Origin: Lachnospiraceae bacterium
GTDB taxonomy: Bacteria > Bacillota > Clostridia > Lachnospirales > Lachnospiraceae
Reading direction: 5' to 3'
Assembly (NCBI GenBank): GCA_009779895.1
Contig: WRBB01000019.1
Location: 1-56,183, forward strand
DNA length: 56,183 bases
Both the position numbers and the translations under genes were made by a program. This document shows positions 17,752-26,638 of the stretch, piece after piece (the stretch's first letter is position 1; each line of letters begins with the position of its first letter). A model generated the notes under the pieces. That model had not been told where the DNA came from. It made no database searches and was given only the letters and a program-made list of their open reading frames with translations.

Positions 17752-18626
17752 GCTTTGCGTGCTCCTTTCCCAAATAATCCCAATGGAAACAGGTAAACAA
17801 CAATAAGAAACAAAATACAAATTGCAGCAACCCCAATGTCTGCGGAGATAAAGGTTGACACCAAGCCCTCAATTACTCCAACCAGCATACCGCCGATTAA
17901 AGCACCTTTGATGTTGCCGAGACCTCCGAGCACCACCGCTACAAGCGGAGCCAAACGAAATGTTTCCGCAACATTTGCGCTGACAAAGAATAAAGGTGTC
18001 ACCAAAAGCCCGGCAATACCAGCCATAACGATTCCAAATAAAAAGGCGATTGTAAAAGTTTTTTCGGTGTTAATGCCAAGCATTTGAGAGACCTCTGCAT
18101 TTTCCGCAGTGGCTCGCATTGCTCGCCCCAATAGTGTTTTATTAAGAAGGATTCCAATTCCGGCTACAAAAATCAACATTCCGCCAAAGGCGATTATTCT
18201 TGGAACGGAAATCACGAAAGTTCCTAGTCGTAAGGAGTATAACGCTGTTGCCGATGTCACCGCCAAAGGTGATGTGCCAAAAACAACTTCGGACAAGTTT
18301 TGTAAGAAAAAGGATAGACCAACGGTAATTAAAATAAATGTTGTAAAGTCAGATCCAAGTACTTGCCGAATGGTTAATTTAAATGTAATATAACCGAAAA
18401 TTATCATTGAAATAATAACAAGTGGAATCAAAGCATAAGCTTCCCAACCGGTAACTTGATGCCATACCCAAGTAAAGTACATGCCCCAAACCAAATATGC
18501 TCCGGCGGCAAAGTTTACGATTTTCATAACCCCAAAGACCAGGGTAATACCAACGCCGATTAAGGAGTACACGCCGCCAAGTAGCAAGCCATTTATAAGC
18601 GTTTGAAAAAATAGCCAATAATTCAT
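17748..18626 (-). CDS. Liv-type ABC transporter permease (LivH family)
   Basis: This 292-residue membrane protein pairs with LivM. The N-terminus FQTLINGLLLGGVYSLIGVG and the loop MRATAENAEVSQMLGINTEKTFT are characteristic of LivH. About eight hydrophobic segments are visible. It is separated from livK by 126 bases that contain a stable hairpin, and overlaps livM by four bases. Confidence 0.93.
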   Translation of the reverse strand: MNYWLFFQTLINGLLLGGVYSLIGVGITLVFGVMKIVNFAAGAYLVWGMYFTWVWHQVTGWEAYALIPLVIISMIIFGYITFKLTIRQVLGSDFTTFILITVGLSFFLQNLSEVVFGTSPLAVTSATALYSLRLGTFVISVPRIIAFGGMLIFVAGIGILLNKTLLGRAMRATAENAEVSQMLGINTEKTFTIAFLFGIVMAGIAGLLVTPLFFVSANVAETFRLAPLVAVVLGGLGNIKGALIGGMLVGVIEGLVSTFISADIGVAAICILFLIVVYLFPLGLFGKGARKA

Positions 18627-18695
18627 AAATCCTCTCCCTTTATTGTAGAAATAAGGTTTTCCTTTTGGTTTTTATTATTGCGTAGAATCAAGTTA

Positions 18696-18730
18696 TTTCC
18701 TCCTCCTAGATGAACCATAGGGGGAGGAAA
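18696..18730 (-). promoter_or_regulatory. Hairpin between livK and livH
   Basis: A 13-base inverted repeat (TTTCCTCCTCCTA and TAGGGGGAGGAAA, one mismatch, 9-base loop) lies in the gap after livK. No T-run follows in the direction of transcription, so it is not a typical terminator. It may protect the 3' end of a livK-rich transcript and set a high binding-protein to permease ratio, as is common in Liv operons; this role is inferred. Confidence 0.5.
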
Positions 18731-18752
18731 CAACCTTTTGCTTGTCTGTTTG

Positions 18753-20105
18753 TTAATTGCTTTGTTTTTCAATCAACAACTCAGTAAGTTGGAATTCTAC
18801 ATCCGCTTCTTCCGGTGGAAATACGCTACGTGGACGGAATATATCATCATCACCACGTTGCCATTGAACCATAACGGCCACAGAGTTTTCATTGAAGCCA
18901 TTTTCGGCAAAGGCCATAGGGCCACCAGGTGTAAGACCGGCTGTGTCCAAAGCACGAATCGCATGCATAAGGTCCGTTCTGTCCGTTGTTCCGGAAATTT
19001 CCAAAGCTTGTGCAATTAGATAAACAGCGCTAAAGGTACCAACTGCTTGTTCCGGCATAATGTAACCAAATTCTGCTTCAAATCGCTCACTGATGTTGGC
19101 TAAGTCAGGATTGTTACGGATGGTAGTAACGTCAAAGTTATGAGAAGCTACCGAGATAATACCGTCAACCAAGTCGCCCAAATCTTCAGCAAAGCCCGGG
19201 AAGAGAACGCCTGCGCCACCACCAACGATCAATGGGGCATAGTCAAAAGCTGTCATAGTGTTAAAAAGAAGTCTGGCGTCCTGGGTGTAAACAGATGGCA
19301 TAATAACTTCTACGTCAGCATCAATCAAACCAACAACGATAGGAGATAAGTCGGCAGCACCGGGTGTAAAGGATTGATCAAAGGCCAATTCAAAATGATC
19401 CATTTGTTCAATTAAATCCCGTGCGGCTTGTGAGTTTGTAAGGCCCCATTCAGAATCTTCATAGATGATCCCGATTCTGGTCAATTCTGTGCCATATTCT
19501 GCATTGATCCACTCTAAGATATCAACTTGGGCTGCGGCGAATCCGGGAGATTGCGCTGCAATTGCAAATACGTATTGATAATCTTGCGCTGTGATTGCCT
19601 GAGAGGTTTGGCCTGTTAAAAAAGGTAATCCGGCTCTTTCAAATGTCGGTAACATAGGAATAACAAAAGAACTGGCGGCTGCTCCGGTCGCCGCAATCAT
19701 GTTAGGATTTTCATCAATCATACGCTCGGCAACCATTCTACTTCTGTCAGGGTCAGATTCATTGTCATAAACAACCAATTCAATTTGGGCACCACCAAGG
19801 GAATGGATGCCTCCATTCTCATTAATCCAATCTGCCGCAAGTTGGCCGCCGTCTACATTGAAGACACCTTGGTCAGCATTTACGCCGGATAAAGGCATAA
19901 TCAGACCGATTTGGATTGTGTCAACGGTTTCGCTGCCACCGGCAGTATCATCCGCTGTGTCATCTGCATCATCTGTGGTGTCATTTGTATCAGCAACGGC
20001 AGGGGTATCATCTGTTGTGCTATCGCCAATACAAGCTGTGAGTAGGGTTAAGGTAAGTCCAATTACCATTCCGAGTGCGACGAGTTTTTTGAGTTTGTTT
20101 TTCAT
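18753..20105 (-). CDS. Liv-type ABC transporter substrate-binding lipoprotein (LivK/Peripla_BP_6 family)
   Basis: This 450-residue lipoprotein captures the imported compound. The signal peptide ends at LLTAC (lipidated C25), followed by a Thr/Asp/Ala-rich linker. The mature domain starts IQIGLIMPLSGVNADQG, the classic start of Liv-type binding proteins, with GAAASSFVIPMLPTFERAG and QARDLIEQMDHFELAFDQSF later. Longer relatives often bind amides, urea or aromatic or aliphatic acids as well as leucine, so the neighbouring ligase and dehydrogenase genes should weigh more than the family name in predicting the ligand. Confidence 0.92.
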   Translation of the reverse strand: MKNKLKKLVALGMVIGLTLTLLTACIGDSTTDDTPAVADTNDTTDDADDTADDTAGGSETVDTIQIGLIMPLSGVNADQGVFNVDGGQLAADWINENGGIHSLGGAQIELVVYDNESDPDRSRMVAERMIDENPNMIAATGAAASSFVIPMLPTFERAGLPFLTGQTSQAITAQDYQYVFAIAAQSPGFAAAQVDILEWINAEYGTELTRIGIIYEDSEWGLTNSQAARDLIEQMDHFELAFDQSFTPGAADLSPIVVGLIDADVEVIMPSVYTQDARLLFNTMTAFDYAPLIVGGGAGVLFPGFAEDLGDLVDGIISVASHNFDVTTIRNNPDLANISERFEAEFGYIMPEQAVGTFSAVYLIAQALEISGTTDRTDLMHAIRALDTAGLTPGGPMAFAENGFNENSVAVMVQWQRGDDDIFRPRSVFPPEEADVEFQLTELLIEKQSN

Positions 20106-20145
20106 AGTTTCCTCCTTTTTATGAAAAGTTACGTTAATCTATATG

Positions 20146-20164
20146 AACCCAGAAGATTTGGGTT
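20146..20164 (-). other. Small hairpin between the 3-hydroxyacyl-CoA dehydrogenase gene and livK
   Basis: AACCCA and TGGGTT form a 6-base stem with a 7-base loop in the 64-base gap. There is no T-run in either direction. It could be a processing or stabilising element ahead of livK; the evidence is weak. Confidence 0.3.
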
Positions 20165-20169
20165 ATATA

Positions 20170-21018
20170 TTATTTGTTATAATCGTAAAAACCTTTGCCT
20201 GTTTTGCGGCCTAATAAGCCGGCGGCAACCATGTTGGCCAATAGAGGGCAGGGACGGTATTTAGAATCACGATAACTTTCGTATAAAGCGAGCATTGTAT
20301 TGTACATAATATCGACACCAACAAAGTCGGTTAATTCCAATGGTCCCATCGGATGGTTGCAAGCTAGTTTCATAGCATTATCCACATCAATCGGATCTGC
20401 CCCTTCCATCACCAAATATGCAGCTTCGTTTTGCATGGGAACCAACATCCTGTTTACTAAAAATCCCGGTAATTCCGGTGCCATTGCCGGAGTTTTGCCT
20501 AATTCTCTGGCAAATGCAGCAGCTCGTTTTGCGGCATCGTCCGTGGTGCGACAGCCTTGAATAATTTCCACTAGTTTCATGATAGGAGCCGGAAAAAAGA
20601 AGTGCATTCCCACACAGCGCTCCGGGTTTTTCATATTTGCACTGATTGCGGAGATAGATAAAGCAGAAGTATTGGTGGCCAACAAAGCATCTTTTTGAAC
20701 AATTTGATCTAATTCTTTAAAAATTTGTTTTTTTAGTTCCAGTTTTTCAGGAACAGCTTCAATGACAATATCACAATCAGCCAGGCCGGTCATGCTTGTT
20801 TCATAAGAGATCCTAGAAATAATATCTGCCGCTTCTTCCTCTGTTTTTCTTCCTCTTGCAATAAGCTTGTCCATTCCTTTTCGAACAGCTACTTTTGCTG
20901 TTTGTAAAACTGCTTCGTTGGCATCTGTATTGATAACAATAAATCCTGCTTGGGCAACTACTTGTGCAATTCCGCCGCCCATAGCTCCGGCTCCAACTAC
21001 TCCAATTCGTTTTGCCAT
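20170..21018 (-). CDS. 3-hydroxybutyryl-CoA dehydrogenase family protein
   Basis: This 282-residue enzyme is an NAD(P)-dependent 3-hydroxyacyl-CoA dehydrogenase. It has the Rossmann motif GVVGAGAMGGGIAQVVAQAG, the catalytic His in GMHFFFPAPIMKLVEII, Asn in ATNTSALSISAI, and the C-terminal domain start PGFLVNRMLVPMQNEA. The length equals that of clostridial Hbd. It is the second gene of the minus-strand operon. The thiolase and FabG-like reductase at 26639-28643, under the apparent control of the same repressor, suggest a beta-oxidation-like sequence. Confidence 0.92.
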   Translation of the reverse strand: MAKRIGVVGAGAMGGGIAQVVAQAGFIVINTDANEAVLQTAKVAVRKGMDKLIARGRKTEEEAADIISRISYETSMTGLADCDIVIEAVPEKLELKKQIFKELDQIVQKDALLATNTSALSISAISANMKNPERCVGMHFFFPAPIMKLVEIIQGCRTTDDAAKRAAAFARELGKTPAMAPELPGFLVNRMLVPMQNEAAYLVMEGADPIDVDNAMKLACNHPMGPLELTDFVGVDIMYNTMLALYESYRDSKYRPCPLLANMVAAGLLGRKTGKGFYDYNK

Positions 21019-21072
21019 GTTATGTTTCCTCCTAATGATTTTTTGAATTTGAATGCGTTATTTTTGAGTGCG

Positions 21073-21876
21073 TTATATTTCCCAAGGTTGCCCGCCCGCA
21101 AGGCTGCCGCCATCGACTACATACATCATACCGGACATATAAGCGGAGGCATCACTTACCAGCAAGACGGTCATGCCGACTAAGTCTTTAGGTGTTCCCG
21201 GGCGATTCATAGCGATTCGATCCAGCAAAAATTTAGAACGAACGGGGTCGCTCCATAGTGGAGCCGTCAAAGGGGTCTGAATATGGCCGGGTGTTAAGGC
21301 GTTGGAGCGAATGCCGAATTTTGCCAATTCAATGGCTTGGGCTCTGGTCAAAGCAGCCACACCACTCTTAGAAGCGCCATATAAGCCGCAGCCACCTAAC
21401 ATCATGACAGAGTTGTAAGAAGTGACGTTGACAATGCTACCGGTGCCGGCTTCTTTCATATGCTTCACCACTTCTTGGCTCAAAAAATGAACGGACTTTA
21501 AATTGATACCTAGAATTTTTTCATAACTATCTTCATCGGCCACTTCCAAACGCTCACGTTTATTAATTCCGGCGTTGTTGATTAGTGCATCAATCTTACC
21601 GTATGCAGTAATTACCTCATCTGTTAATGCCTTTAGACTGGATAAATCCATTAAGTCTACGAAGAAGCTCTTCGCGGTGCCACCCAAATCCGTGATTTCT
21701 TTTTCAACTACGTTTAATTCATCCATGGCAATGTCGGCCAATGCCATGGTTGCGCCTACCTTTGCGAGAGAAACAGCCAATTCTCGGCCAATTCCACCGG
21801 CCGCTCCGGTGAGCAAAACCACCTTGCCCTCCAGAGAAAACAATTTTGCCAAATTGGATCTTACATCAAGTGCCAT
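21073..21876 (-). CDS. Short-chain dehydrogenase/reductase (SDR)
   Basis: This 267-residue classical SDR has the cofactor motif LLTGAAGGIGREL, an acidic residue after strand 2 (ALADIAMDE, suggesting NAD(H)), the NNAGI motif, Ser in VNVTSYNSV and catalytic YGASK. The C-terminal VVDGGSLAGGQPWEI resembles gluconate 5-dehydrogenase and related sugar-acid oxidoreductases. It is the first gene of the 12-gene minus-strand operon, downstream of two LacI-type operators. The substrate is unknown. Confidence 0.88.
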   Translation of the reverse strand: MALDVRSNLAKLFSLEGKVVLLTGAAGGIGRELAVSLAKVGATMALADIAMDELNVVEKEITDLGGTAKSFFVDLMDLSSLKALTDEVITAYGKIDALINNAGINKRERLEVADEDSYEKILGINLKSVHFLSQEVVKHMKEAGTGSIVNVTSYNSVMMLGGCGLYGASKSGVAALTRAQAIELAKFGIRSNALTPGHIQTPLTAPLWSDPVRSKFLLDRIAMNRPGTPKDLVGMTVLLVSDASAYMSGMMYVVDGGSLAGGQPWEI

Positions 21877-21918
21877 CTAAAGTTCCTCCTAAAAATCAGA
21901 ATGTTGCAAATCAATTTC

Positions 21919-21932
21919 TGCAATCGGTTTCC
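21919..21932. promoter_or_regulatory. LacI-type operator 1
   Basis: TGCAATCGGTTTCC is an imperfect palindrome of the LacI/PurR type with a central CG. Its reverse complement carries the 10-mer GAAACCGATT, shared exactly with two other sites. It lies 43 bases upstream of the SDR start, between that gene and the likely promoter, a position suited to repression. Confidence 0.7.
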
Positions 21933-21960
21933 TTGTTTCTGCAATACGGATTCCTAATTT

Positions 21961-21976
21961 AAGAAACCGATTTCTT
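21961..21976. promoter_or_regulatory. LacI-type operator 2
   Basis: AAGAAACCGATTTCTT is a near-perfect palindrome containing GAAACCGATT. On the minus strand it directly follows a -10-like GATAAT/TAATAA stretch preceded by TTGCTT, so bound repressor would cover the start of the long minus-strand operon. The 42-base spacing to operator 1 is four helical turns. Confidence 0.72.
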
Positions 21977-22074
21977 GATTATTATCCACAATAACATCTA
22001 CAAGCAAATTGTGCAATATATCAAATTTACTATATTTTGCTTTAAAAAATTAGTAAATTTCCCTAATTGACAAC

Positions 22075-22126
22075 AAAAAAATAGCACTAGGACGGCTTTT
22101 TCTGCCCCTAAAAAGTGCTATTTTTA
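22075..22126 (-). terminator. Terminator after the LacI-family regulator gene
   Basis: AAAAATAGCACT and AGTGCTATTTTT form a long stem with further pairing inside the loop, followed on the minus strand by seven T. It lies 24 bases after the regulator stop codon and separates it from the SDR operon. The symmetry suggests it could work in both directions. Confidence 0.82.
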
Positions 22127-22149
22127 TTTGAAACTTATGCTCTTGAAAG

Positions 22150-23166
22150 TTATTTTGAATGATAAGGTCTAGTGGTTTTGCGTATTTTCAACTTAGGATT
22201 GATAATAATTTGCTCAATCTTATGCGCAGGATTTTCGATAGATTCTTTGATTAAGTTGGCCGCCTTTAAGCTCATATTGGTGGTGTCATGAGAAACCGTG
22301 GTTAAATCTATCCCTTGCACGGACGCAATGGAAATATCATCAAAACTGACGATGGAGAGGTCTTCCGGGATGCAGCCACCCTGTTCTTTTATGGCGCTCA
22401 TAAAACCAAGTGCAGTCATATCATTGATAATCACGATAGCCGAGGGTCGTTCTTTTTTTGGTAAAGCCATAAATTTCTGACCAATCTGATAGCCTGTTTC
22501 CATTTTCAAGTCTGAGGATTGATGGTAGAGATGATCTGTTTTTAATCCTAGGTTGTTCATTGCTTGTACATAACCGATATGGCGGTTATGAGATGCCAAT
22601 GAATTGGCGTGGCCTGAGATGAAACCAATGTTGGTGTGCCCCAGTTCCAAGAGGTGCATGGTAGCAATATAACCTGCTTTGAAATTGTCGGAGATAACAG
22701 AGGAACCGGTAAAGCCCGGCCAAAAGCGATTGATTAAGACCACTGCAATATTCTCTTCTGTTAACATCTCTTCTAACCCGCCATTTTGAGCGGTTAGTAA
22801 AATAACCCCTGCGAAATTAAGCCGAATGGCCATTTGTACATAACTAAGTTCTCGTTTTTCGTCAAATTCTGAGTTTAGAATGATTACCACATACCCCTCT
22901 GAATTGAGTTTTCGTTGTACATGAAATGCCAATTCGGAATAAAAAGGGTTTCTGATATCGCCTAGGATTAAACCGATAAAATTGGTTTTACCACCACTGA
23001 GAGCCTTAGCTAGGTTGTTTGGTTTATAATCAACAACGGCAATATATTTTAAAATTTCCTCACGCAATTTTTTTCCGACACCTGGTTTTCCGTTCATTGC
23101 GCGTGAAACGGTTGCTCGCGAGACACCCAACTCCCTTGCGACATCCGCAATTGTATATTTCTTCAT
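22150..23166 (-). CDS. LacI-family transcriptional repressor
   Basis: This 338-residue regulator has an N-terminal LacI helix-turn-helix (YTIADVARELGVSRATVSRAMNG), hinge helix around NNLAKALSGG, and a sugar-binding-protein-like effector domain (FIGLILGDIRNPFYSELA, later SAIVIINDMTALGFM and SIVSFDDISIASV). GGAG lies 6 bases before the ATG at 23166; the ATG at 23178 lacks a site. It is transcribed divergently from the acyl-CoA ligase operon. The three copies of GAAACCGATT near the promoters on both sides are the natural targets. An effector related to sugars or sugar acids is expected from the domain type. Confidence 0.93.
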   Translation of the reverse strand: MKKYTIADVARELGVSRATVSRAMNGKPGVGKKLREEILKYIAVVDYKPNNLAKALSGGKTNFIGLILGDIRNPFYSELAFHVQRKLNSEGYVVIILNSEFDEKRELSYVQMAIRLNFAGVILLTAQNGGLEEMLTEENIAVVLINRFWPGFTGSSVISDNFKAGYIATMHLLELGHTNIGFISGHANSLASHNRHIGYVQAMNNLGLKTDHLYHQSSDLKMETGYQIGQKFMALPKKERPSAIVIINDMTALGFMSAIKEQGGCIPEDLSIVSFDDISIASVQGIDLTTVSHDTTNMSLKAANLIKESIENPAHKIEQIIINPKLKIRKTTRPYHSK

Positions 23167-23309
23167 GCAGTTCTCCATTCGTTAAAAAATAATCATAGTA
23201 AGTTATATCGTAACGAAAAGAGGAGGAAAAAGCAATTGATATTTAAACTTATTTATTAAATTGTACAATATCCACAAATTTCATTCTTTCTTTTCTTATC
23301 TTTTTACGA

Positions 23310-23338
23310 TTGACAGAAACACAAAATGAATATAATAT
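23310..23338 (+). promoter_or_regulatory. Promoter of the acyl-CoA ligase operon
   Basis: A consensus -35 TTGACA at 23310-23315 is followed by overlapping -10 options: TATAAT at 23331 (15-base gap) or TAATAT at 23333 (17-base gap). LacI-type operator 3 starts eight to ten bases further on, at the expected transcription start. Confidence 0.7.
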
Positions 23339-23345
23339 CTATGAT

Positions 23346-23363
23346 AACGAAACCGATTGCGTT
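23346..23363. promoter_or_regulatory. LacI-type operator 3
   Basis: AACGAAACCGATTGCGTT is an 18-base imperfect palindrome with the shared GAAACCGATT core. It overlaps the predicted start of transcription of the acyl-CoA ligase operon, which suggests direct repression by the divergently encoded LacI protein. Confidence 0.75.
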
Positions 23364-23386
23364 GATTCGAAAATGACGGAATACCT

Positions 23387-24970
23387 ATGATAAATGGAAA
23401 TACACTTTGGGGAAAAGAGGTGGAAGCACAGCTCTCTCCCGTAAAATTTCACGAAACAAACTTTATATCTTTTTCCGGTTTACCAAATTCTCTCTATGAG
23501 ATGTTGGTCAGCACCGCTTCACAAAGCCCTGCAACAATCGGATTGATTGATGTGGATGGGCAAGGATATACTTATCAGCACCTGTTGGAGATTGTAGATA
23601 ACTTCGCGGATTACCTGTTGACGGAATATGGCATACAACCGGGCTTTTGCATTGGAGTACTTTTACACAATGGTTTGAATTTTTATGCGGCATTTTTGGC
23701 ATTATCAAAGTTACAAGCTATATCCGTTATGTTGCCAACGAAATATAAAGCGAATGAAGTACATGCTTTGATTGCCAAAATCGAGTTAAACTTGCTCATT
23801 GCGGATGACTGTTTTCAACCTTGGTTTGTTGATTTGGCTTGTCGACAATTGTATACCGATGGCTTATCGGATACGTTTATGACAGTGAAAGTGAGCGTAA
23901 CAAAAGACGTTGTTTATCCAAAACAGTTGTTGGAGCGTATTGCGATTTATATGTTTACATCAGGTACCACTTCCGGAAGTAAGGTGGTGGAGTTACGTGC
24001 TTTAAATATAATGCACAGCATTGTGGCTTACCAAAAGTTGTTTGCCTTTGATGCAAGCTTAAAAACCCTTGTAGGTACGCCGTTGTACCATATTACCGGT
24101 ACGGTTGCTTTATTGGGATTGTCGACTTATGTGGGTGGTACCTTAGTCTTGCATAAATACTTTAAACCGAAATTATTTTTGGAGGATGTGATTAAATACG
24201 AGGTCAATTTAGTTCACGCCTCCCCGGCGGTGTTTCATATGCTTTTAAGAGAGGCGGACAATTTTCCCCAATTGCCCTTATTGAAAAAGTTTTTGTGTGG
24301 TAGCAGTAAAATGCCGGTTACGAGTATTTTGAAAATAAAAGAATGGTTACCAAACGTAGCCTTTCATACTATTTATGGTCTTACGGAAACCAGTTCACCG
24401 GCTACTTTTTTCCCGGAAGCTTGTGCGACCAGCCGATATTTGGGTTCTTCCGGTATTCCGATACCGGGGCTTACATTCAAGATTGTGGATGAAGCCGGCG
24501 ATGAATTGCCTTACAATCAAAATGGCGAGATTGTAATCAAAGGGACAAATATCTTAAGCAGATATCTGTCCCAAACGGACTCTCTGGATGAAGATGGATG
24601 GTTGCATACGGGGGATATTGGCTATTTTAACGAAGATAAGTATTTATATGTGATTGGCCGTTTGTCCTATATCATCAATCATGGTGGTGAAAAAATTAAT
24701 CCGGCTGATGTGGAGAGTGAAATCAATCAAATTGCAGGGGTACTTGAATCTGTGGTGGTAGGAATTCCCGACCCGATTCTGGGAGAGGTAACAGCTGCTT
24801 TGGTTCGCTTGGATGAAGGCTATCATTATTCTGCGGAAGAAATGCGGGAAAAACTCAAAGGGGAAATAGCCTCCTTTAAGATACCGAGCCGATTTAGATT
24901 TACGGATGCAATACCTTTAACAAAAAATATGAAAATAGATAATAAAGCAGTTAAAAAAATGTTTCGCTAA
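23387..24970 (+). CDS. AMP-forming acyl-CoA synthetase (ANL superfamily)
   Basis: This 527-residue ligase activates a carboxylate to its CoA thioester through an acyl-adenylate. Visible motifs are the P-loop-like YMFTSGTTSGSKVVEL, the A5 region YGLTETSSPATFF, A7 LHTGDIGYFNED, A8 GRLSYIINHGGEKINPADVE and catalytic Lys near the C-terminus in LTKNMKIDNKAV. The length is normal. It opens the plus-strand operon behind operator 3. Ribosome-site quality before the ATG is poor (GGAA). The acid substrate may be what the Liv-type system imports. Confidence 0.9.
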   Translation: MINGNTLWGKEVEAQLSPVKFHETNFISFSGLPNSLYEMLVSTASQSPATIGLIDVDGQGYTYQHLLEIVDNFADYLLTEYGIQPGFCIGVLLHNGLNFYAAFLALSKLQAISVMLPTKYKANEVHALIAKIELNLLIADDCFQPWFVDLACRQLYTDGLSDTFMTVKVSVTKDVVYPKQLLERIAIYMFTSGTTSGSKVVELRALNIMHSIVAYQKLFAFDASLKTLVGTPLYHITGTVALLGLSTYVGGTLVLHKYFKPKLFLEDVIKYEVNLVHASPAVFHMLLREADNFPQLPLLKKFLCGSSKMPVTSILKIKEWLPNVAFHTIYGLTETSSPATFFPEACATSRYLGSSGIPIPGLTFKIVDEAGDELPYNQNGEIVIKGTNILSRYLSQTDSLDEDGWLHTGDIGYFNEDKYLYVIGRLSYIINHGGEKINPADVESEINQIAGVLESVVVGIPDPILGEVTAALVRLDEGYHYSAEEMREKLKGEIASFKIPSRFRFTDAIPLTKNMKIDNKAVKKMFR

Positions 24971-24981
24971 GAAAGGAGAGT

Positions 24982-26604
24982 GTGCCCGGTTCAGCAAAAA
25001 CAGGGCGTACAAATAACCAAATGAAGAAACCTATATTTATTTGCGGTGAAGAAGCGGCCGCTATGATCGACAATGGTGCAACTGTCGCTACAATCGGTAT
25101 GACCTTGGTTTCTGCTGCCGAGACGATTCTTAAAGCCATTGAAAAACGCTTTTTAGAAACAGGTGTTCCAAACAATTTGACGGTGGTTCATTCTTGTGGT
25201 CAAAGTGATCGAGACCGTGGTGTTCAACACTTTGCGCACGAAGGGATGTTAAAAAAAATAATTGGCGGCCACTGGGGTTTGCAACCTAGAATTATGGATT
25301 TGATTGCGCAGAATAAAATTTTGGCCTATAACGTTCCCCAGGGTCAATTTGCGCAGCTCTTTCGTAGTATGGCCGGTGGTGAGCCGGGCAAAATCACCAA
25401 GGTTGGTTTAGGTACATTTATGGATCCTCGAATAGATGGCGGTAAAATGAATGAAATCACAAAAGCAGAGCCGGATATAAATGATATCCTTATGATTGAT
25501 GGAGAAGAATACATGCGTTATCGTCCGATACCCCTTGATTTTTGTATTATTCGAGGCACTTACATTGATGAAAACGGTAATCTATCCACAGATGAAGAGG
25601 CTATGGTTTTAGAGGTTCTTTCCGCAGTGTTAGCGTGCAAGAAATTTGGCGGTAAAGTAATTGCCCAAGCAAAATATAAAGTAAAAGCGGAAACCTTGCA
25701 TTGTAAAAAAGTGACCGTACCCGGTATTTTCATTGATGCGGCTGTTATTTGTCCCAATCCGGAAGAGGATCATCGCCAAACCCATAGTTTTTACTTTGAT
25801 CCGGCTTATTGCGGTGATATCAAAACACCGATTGAGCAAGGGGATGCCTTACCGATTTCTGTCAGAAAGGTTATCGGTCGCCGTGCCCTTTTAGAAGTGT
25901 GTGAAGATGATATCTTAAATGTTGGAACCGGCATTCCAAACGATGTGATTGGAGCGATTATTGCTGAGGAAGGGGTTACGGAAGATGTGACGTTGACGGT
26001 TGAATCCGGGATTTATGGTGGAGTTCCCTTAGGTGGTGTGGACTTTGGTATTGCAAAAAACCAATTTGCACTGTTGCGCCATGACGACCAATTTGATTTT
26101 TATAATGGTGTTGGGGTAGATGTAACTTTTATGGGAGCGGGTCAGATGGATCGGCAAGGTAATGTCAATGCCACCCGTTTAGGGCCAAATCCAACCGGAG
26201 CCGGTGGTTTTATAGATATTACAACCAATGCCAAACATGTGGTTTTTTGTTCCACCTTTACGGCAAAAGGGTTGGTATGTTCTTTTGAAAATAACCAATT
26301 AAAGATCAACAAAGAGGGTTCTGTGCTTAAATTTGTGAACCAGCTTCAACAAATATCTTATAATGGTGATATTTCCAGGAAAAAAGGGCAAAAGATGAGT
26401 TATATTACAGAACGTGCGGTTTTTGAGTTAAGATTGGATGGTTTGGTTCTCACTGAAATAGCACCGGGAATTGATCTGCAAACGCAGATTTTAGATTTGA
26501 TGGAATATCAACCGATGATTTGTCCGAATTTAAAGATTATGAAGTCAGAATTGTTTCATGTGGATAAGCCTTTTGGGTTAAAGGGGTTTTTGAAAAAAAA
26601 GTAA
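24982..26604 (+). CDS. Propionate/acetoacetate-type CoA transferase (Pct/YdiF family)
   Basis: This family I CoA transferase of up to 540 residues has alpha and beta parts fused. The catalytic Glu is in TLTVESGIYGGVPLGGVDFG, close to the propionate CoA-transferase motif; the oxyanion region QGQFAQLFRSMAGGEPG and VGLGTFMDPR are also present. It moves CoA between short acyl groups and acetate or similar acids. The start is uncertain: GTG at 24982 has AAAGGAG only three bases away, while ATG at 25021 (MKKPIFICGEEAAAMI) matches the family start but has no clear site. It lies between the ligase and the reductase genes. Confidence 0.9.
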   Translation: MPGSAKTGRTNNQMKKPIFICGEEAAAMIDNGATVATIGMTLVSAAETILKAIEKRFLETGVPNNLTVVHSCGQSDRDRGVQHFAHEGMLKKIIGGHWGLQPRIMDLIAQNKILAYNVPQGQFAQLFRSMAGGEPGKITKVGLGTFMDPRIDGGKMNEITKAEPDINDILMIDGEEYMRYRPIPLDFCIIRGTYIDENGNLSTDEEAMVLEVLSAVLACKKFGGKVIAQAKYKVKAETLHCKKVTVPGIFIDAAVICPNPEEDHRQTHSFYFDPAYCGDIKTPIEQGDALPISVRKVIGRRALLEVCEDDILNVGTGIPNDVIGAIIAEEGVTEDVTLTVESGIYGGVPLGGVDFGIAKNQFALLRHDDQFDFYNGVGVDVTFMGAGQMDRQGNVNATRLGPNPTGAGGFIDITTNAKHVVFCSTFTAKGLVCSFENNQLKINKEGSVLKFVNQLQQISYNGDISRKKGQKMSYITERAVFELRLDGLVLTEIAPGIDLQTQILDLMEYQPMICPNLKIMKSELFHVDKPFGLKGFLKKK

Positions 26605-26638
26605 CATTGTGAATGCAGTATTTTTAGGAGGAAAGCAA

